Part shown: piece after piece, positions 12,071 to 14,296 of the stretch
Position numbering within the stretch: the stretch's first letter is position 1
How the letters are laid out: every line of letters begins with the position of its first letter
Assembly: GCA_017828835.1 (NCBI GenBank)
Contig: JAGAEK010000205.1
Location: 1-14,296, forward strand
Origin: Oscillospiraceae bacterium
GTDB taxonomy: Bacteria; Bacillota; Clostridia; Oscillospirales; Ruminococcaceae
DNA: 14,296 nt
Direction: 5' to 3'
Notes under the pieces: generated by a model
Told to the model about the DNA's origin: nothing
Seen by the model: only the letters and a program-made list of their open reading frames with translations
The model's database searches: none
Made by a program: the position numbers and the translations under genes

Positions 12071-14296
12071 TCATTTCACAACCGATACTATATTATCGTT
12101 CAGTATCTTTTTCTTTTTGAATATCTCCTCTAATATCTTAACGATACCCGAAACGACGGGCGCAAAAAACGCAAACGATACCGCGATCAAAAACTGCGTC
12201 AAACTCAGCGGTACCGTTCCGAAAATCGGATTCAGAACGGGTATATAAAGTGCCGCCGCCATTACTCCGAACGATATTAAACAAGCCGCAATAATATAAG
12301 GATTCGTAAAAGGATTTATTCCGAAGATCCCTTTTTTCTCGCTCTTACATTCAAAAACGTGTATCAGCTGAGCCAAAATCAGCACTACCAACGCCGCAGT
12401 CCTCGCCGTTACGATATTTTCTCCCCATCTCATAAAACAAGTATATACCGATAAAGTTGAGATCCCTATTAAACAGCCTCTGAAAATAATCGTCGATAAA
12501 AGTCCTCCCGAAAAAACTCCCTCATCTTTCCTGCGCGGCTTCATTTTCATGACGTTTTCACCCGGCTCAAACCCAAGCGCTATCGCCGGAAGGCTGTCGG
12601 TCACAAGATTGACAAGCAATATCTGTATCGGTAAAAAAACCGTCTTCATCCCGATCAGCATACCCAAAAACATCGTCAGCGCTTCTCCGATATTACATGA
12701 CAGTAAATATCTTATAAACTTGCGTATATTGCCGTAAATTATCCGTCCTTCTTCGACAGCACAAACCAGAGTCGAAAAATTATCGTCAAGGAGTATTATT
12801 TCCGACGCTTCCTTTGTAACGTCAGCACCGCCTTCTCCCATAGATACTCCAATATCCGCTTCCTTTACAGCCGGAGCATCGTTGACTCCGTCCCCCGTCA
12901 TCGCAACTATGTGTCCATCCGATTTTAACGCCTTAACTATCCTCAGTTTATGCGCCGGACTTACCCTTGCGAATACCGAAACCCTTTTCACTGTTTCCCT
13001 GAATTGCGTATCTCCCATTTTATCGATCTCTTCACCTGTAACGGCTTCTGAATTTCTGATTATTTTCAACTTTTTCGCGATCGCAACGGCAGTGTTTTTT
13101 CCGTCACCCGTTATCATGATAGTCCTTATACCTGCACTTTTGCATTTTTCGACTGCTGCACCCGCCTCTTTTCTCGGAGGATCCATCATACCTATAAGCC
13201 CTGCAAAAACCAAATTATCTTCGGTGTTCTTCTGATCTTTTCCGATCTTTTTATATCCGAGCGCTATTACCCTCAATGCTTTATCGCTCATTCTTTCGTA
13301 TACGTTTATGATTTTTTTCCTGTCCTCTGCCTCCATTCTGATATTATTTTTATCGGTATAATAATATTCACATCTCGGTATTATCATATCCGGAGCGCCC
13401 TTTATCAATATAAGAGTATCTCCGTTTTTATCCTCTACCCCGACTGACATCGTCTTTTTCACTGAATCAAACGGTGATTCAAATACCTTCTTAAATATTT
13501 TCAACTTATTATCTTCGACTGTTCCGGAATTTACAGCCATCGTCAATATAGCCTTTTCAGTCGGGTCGCCCGTGATATTTATATTCCCCTTTTCATCTCT
13601 TTCAACCGTTTCACTGCTGCATAAAACCGATATGTATGCCGCAAGCCTAATCTCCGCAACGTCTCGCGGATCTATTACGTTCTCTCCGATATAAAACGAC
13701 TTTCCGCCGTCTGTCTCTACCGTTTTGTCAAAAAAACTCAGTTCTTTTACCGTCATATTATTTTCGGTAAGCGTCCCGGTCTTATCCGAACATATAACGT
13801 CGGCGCACCCAAGCGTCTCAACTGAATGCAACCTTCTGACGAGCGCCCTCTTTTTCAGCATTCTTGACACTCCGAGCCCGAGAGCTATCGTTACTACCGC
13901 CGGAAGTCCTTCGGGTATCACCGCAACCGCAAGCGAAAGTCCCGTCAAAAACATATCGAATATATTTTCTCCCCTTATCACTCCTATTCCGGTGACCGCA
14001 AAACATATCAGTATGCAGATCACCGAAATTATCTTTCCCATCGACGCGAGTTTTAATTGCAGCGGCGTTTTGACTTCCTCGATCTCGGTAAGCATCCCCG
14101 CTATACCGCCCATTTTCGTATTCATTCCCGTTTGTGTTACTACCGCTTTACCGCGCCCTTTCGTTATCAATGCTCCCATATATACTTTACCGGCCGCGTC
14201 TTTATCCGAGACCGTCTTCTCAACGTTCAAAGACTCTCCGCTCAGTATCGACTCGTCGGCAGCCATATTCACGCTTTCAACGATTTTTGCATCAGC
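12071..14296 (-). CDS. Calcium-type P-type ATPase (P2A/PMCA-like), 5'-truncated by window edge
   Basis: An ATP-driven membrane cation pump, most likely exporting Ca2+. The frame is open to the last base, and the residues before the GTG at 14272 (ADAKIVES) are actuator-domain sequence, so the start is outside the window and about 150 residues are missing. The visible 741 residues hold the actuator motif SGES (Glu21), M4 PEGLP, the phosphorylated Asp171 in DKTGTLT, KGAPD of the nucleotide domain, MITGDGKNTA, and the hinge MTGDGVNDAPA. M5 has SCNIGEALTMF with Asn and Glu, and M6 has LVNLVTDSLPA with Asn, Thr and Asp, as in SERCA. The M8 position that is Glu908 in SERCA appears to be Gln (LAQLIHVF), as in PMCA/PMR1 pumps. 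The metal remains an inference. Confidence 0.93.
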   Translation of the reverse strand, partial: ADAKIVESVNMAADESILSGESLNVEKTVSDKDAAGKVYMGALITKGRGKAVVTQTGMNTKMGGIAGMLTEIEEVKTPLQLKLASMGKIISVICILICFAVTGIGVIRGENIFDMFLTGLSLAVAVIPEGLPAVVTIALGLGVSRMLKKRALVRRLHSVETLGCADVICSDKTGTLTENNMTVKELSFFDKTVETDGGKSFYIGENVIDPRDVAEIRLAAYISVLCSSETVERDEKGNINITGDPTEKAILTMAVNSGTVEDNKLKIFKKVFESPFDSVKKTMSVGVEDKNGDTLILIKGAPDMIIPRCEYYYTDKNNIRMEAEDRKKIINVYERMSDKALRVIALGYKKIGKDQKNTEDNLVFAGLIGMMDPPRKEAGAAVEKCKSAGIRTIMITGDGKNTAVAIAKKLKIIRNSEAVTGEEIDKMGDTQFRETVKRVSVFARVSPAHKLRIVKALKSDGHIVAMTGDGVNDAPAVKEADIGVSMGEGGADVTKEASEIILLDDNFSTLVCAVEEGRIIYGNIRKFIRYLLSCNIGEALTMFLGMLIGMKTVFLPIQILLVNLVTDSLPAIALGFEPGENVMKMKPRRKDEGVFSGGLLSTIIFRGCLIGISTLSVYTCFMRWGENIVTARTAALVVLILAQLIHVFECKSEKKGIFGINPFTNPYIIAACLISFGVMAAALYIPVLNPIFGTVPLSLTQFLIAVSFAFFAPVVSGIVKILEEIFKKKKILNDNIVSVVK

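Noticed and set aside
12882..13235. Plus-strand frame opposite the P-type ATPase
   Set aside because: Antisense shadow of the phosphorylation-domain coding region.
1..14296. CRISPR array, phage genes, transposase, toxin-antitoxin pair or defence island
   Set aside because: I looked for regularly spaced repeats, integrase/transposase motifs and paired small genes and saw none. The two small unknown genes are not adjacent in a toxin-antitoxin arrangement.

Overview
The window looks like ordinary chromosome from an uncultured anaerobic member of the Clostridia (Firmicutes), probably from a gut-type habitat. This rests on sigma-A style promoters, strong AGGAGG-type ribosome binding sites, a glycine riboswitch, a CCA-encoding tRNA gene, radical SAM and ECF-type genes, and an rsmD-coaD-coiled-coil operon typical of the group. 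Genus-level placement cannot be read from the sequence. All gene calls come from reading the sequence; no database search was made.

Layout, left to right. (1) 1-1104 (+): 3' part of a D-alanine--D-alanine ligase gene cut by the window edge, ending at a terminator shared with the convergent neighbour. (2) 2592-1162 (-): an alanine/glycine:cation symporter behind its own promoter and a two-aptamer glycine riboswitch. (3) 6278-2945 (-): a tight four-gene operon, queT (queuosine-precursor ECF S component), an unknown 200-residue protein, a PflX-like radical SAM protein and a PLP-dependent YnbB/methionine gamma-lyase-like enzyme. (4) 6444-7418 (+): a divergently transcribed orphan substrate-binding lipoprotein of the BtuF/FepB type, with a hairpin between its Shine-Dalgarno sequence and start codon. 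(5) 7495-7586 (+): tRNA-Ser(GGA) with its own promoter and a perfect terminator, followed by a small unknown gene (7658-8077) of foreign-looking codon use, bracketed by an 11-nt direct repeat. (6) 8410-8213 (-): a 65-residue secreted/anchored miniprotein with an LPxTG-like tail, diverging from uvrC through overlapping promoters. (7) 8518-12021 (+): uvrC, then rsmD, coaD and a coiled-coil protein. (8) 14296-12071 (-): a calcium-type P-type ATPase cut by the right edge.

Most genes are housekeeping: cell wall, DNA repair, rRNA modification, CoA synthesis and ion or amino-acid transport. The parts most worth a second look are the riboswitch with a compact, divergent first aptamer and a readable antitermination switch; the queT operon carrying a radical SAM enzyme; the hairpin that shortens the SD-to-start distance of the binding-protein gene; the small possible insertion beside tRNA-Ser; and the near-empty sorting-signal miniprotein. 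I did not find a clear defence, CRISPR, phage or toxin system.
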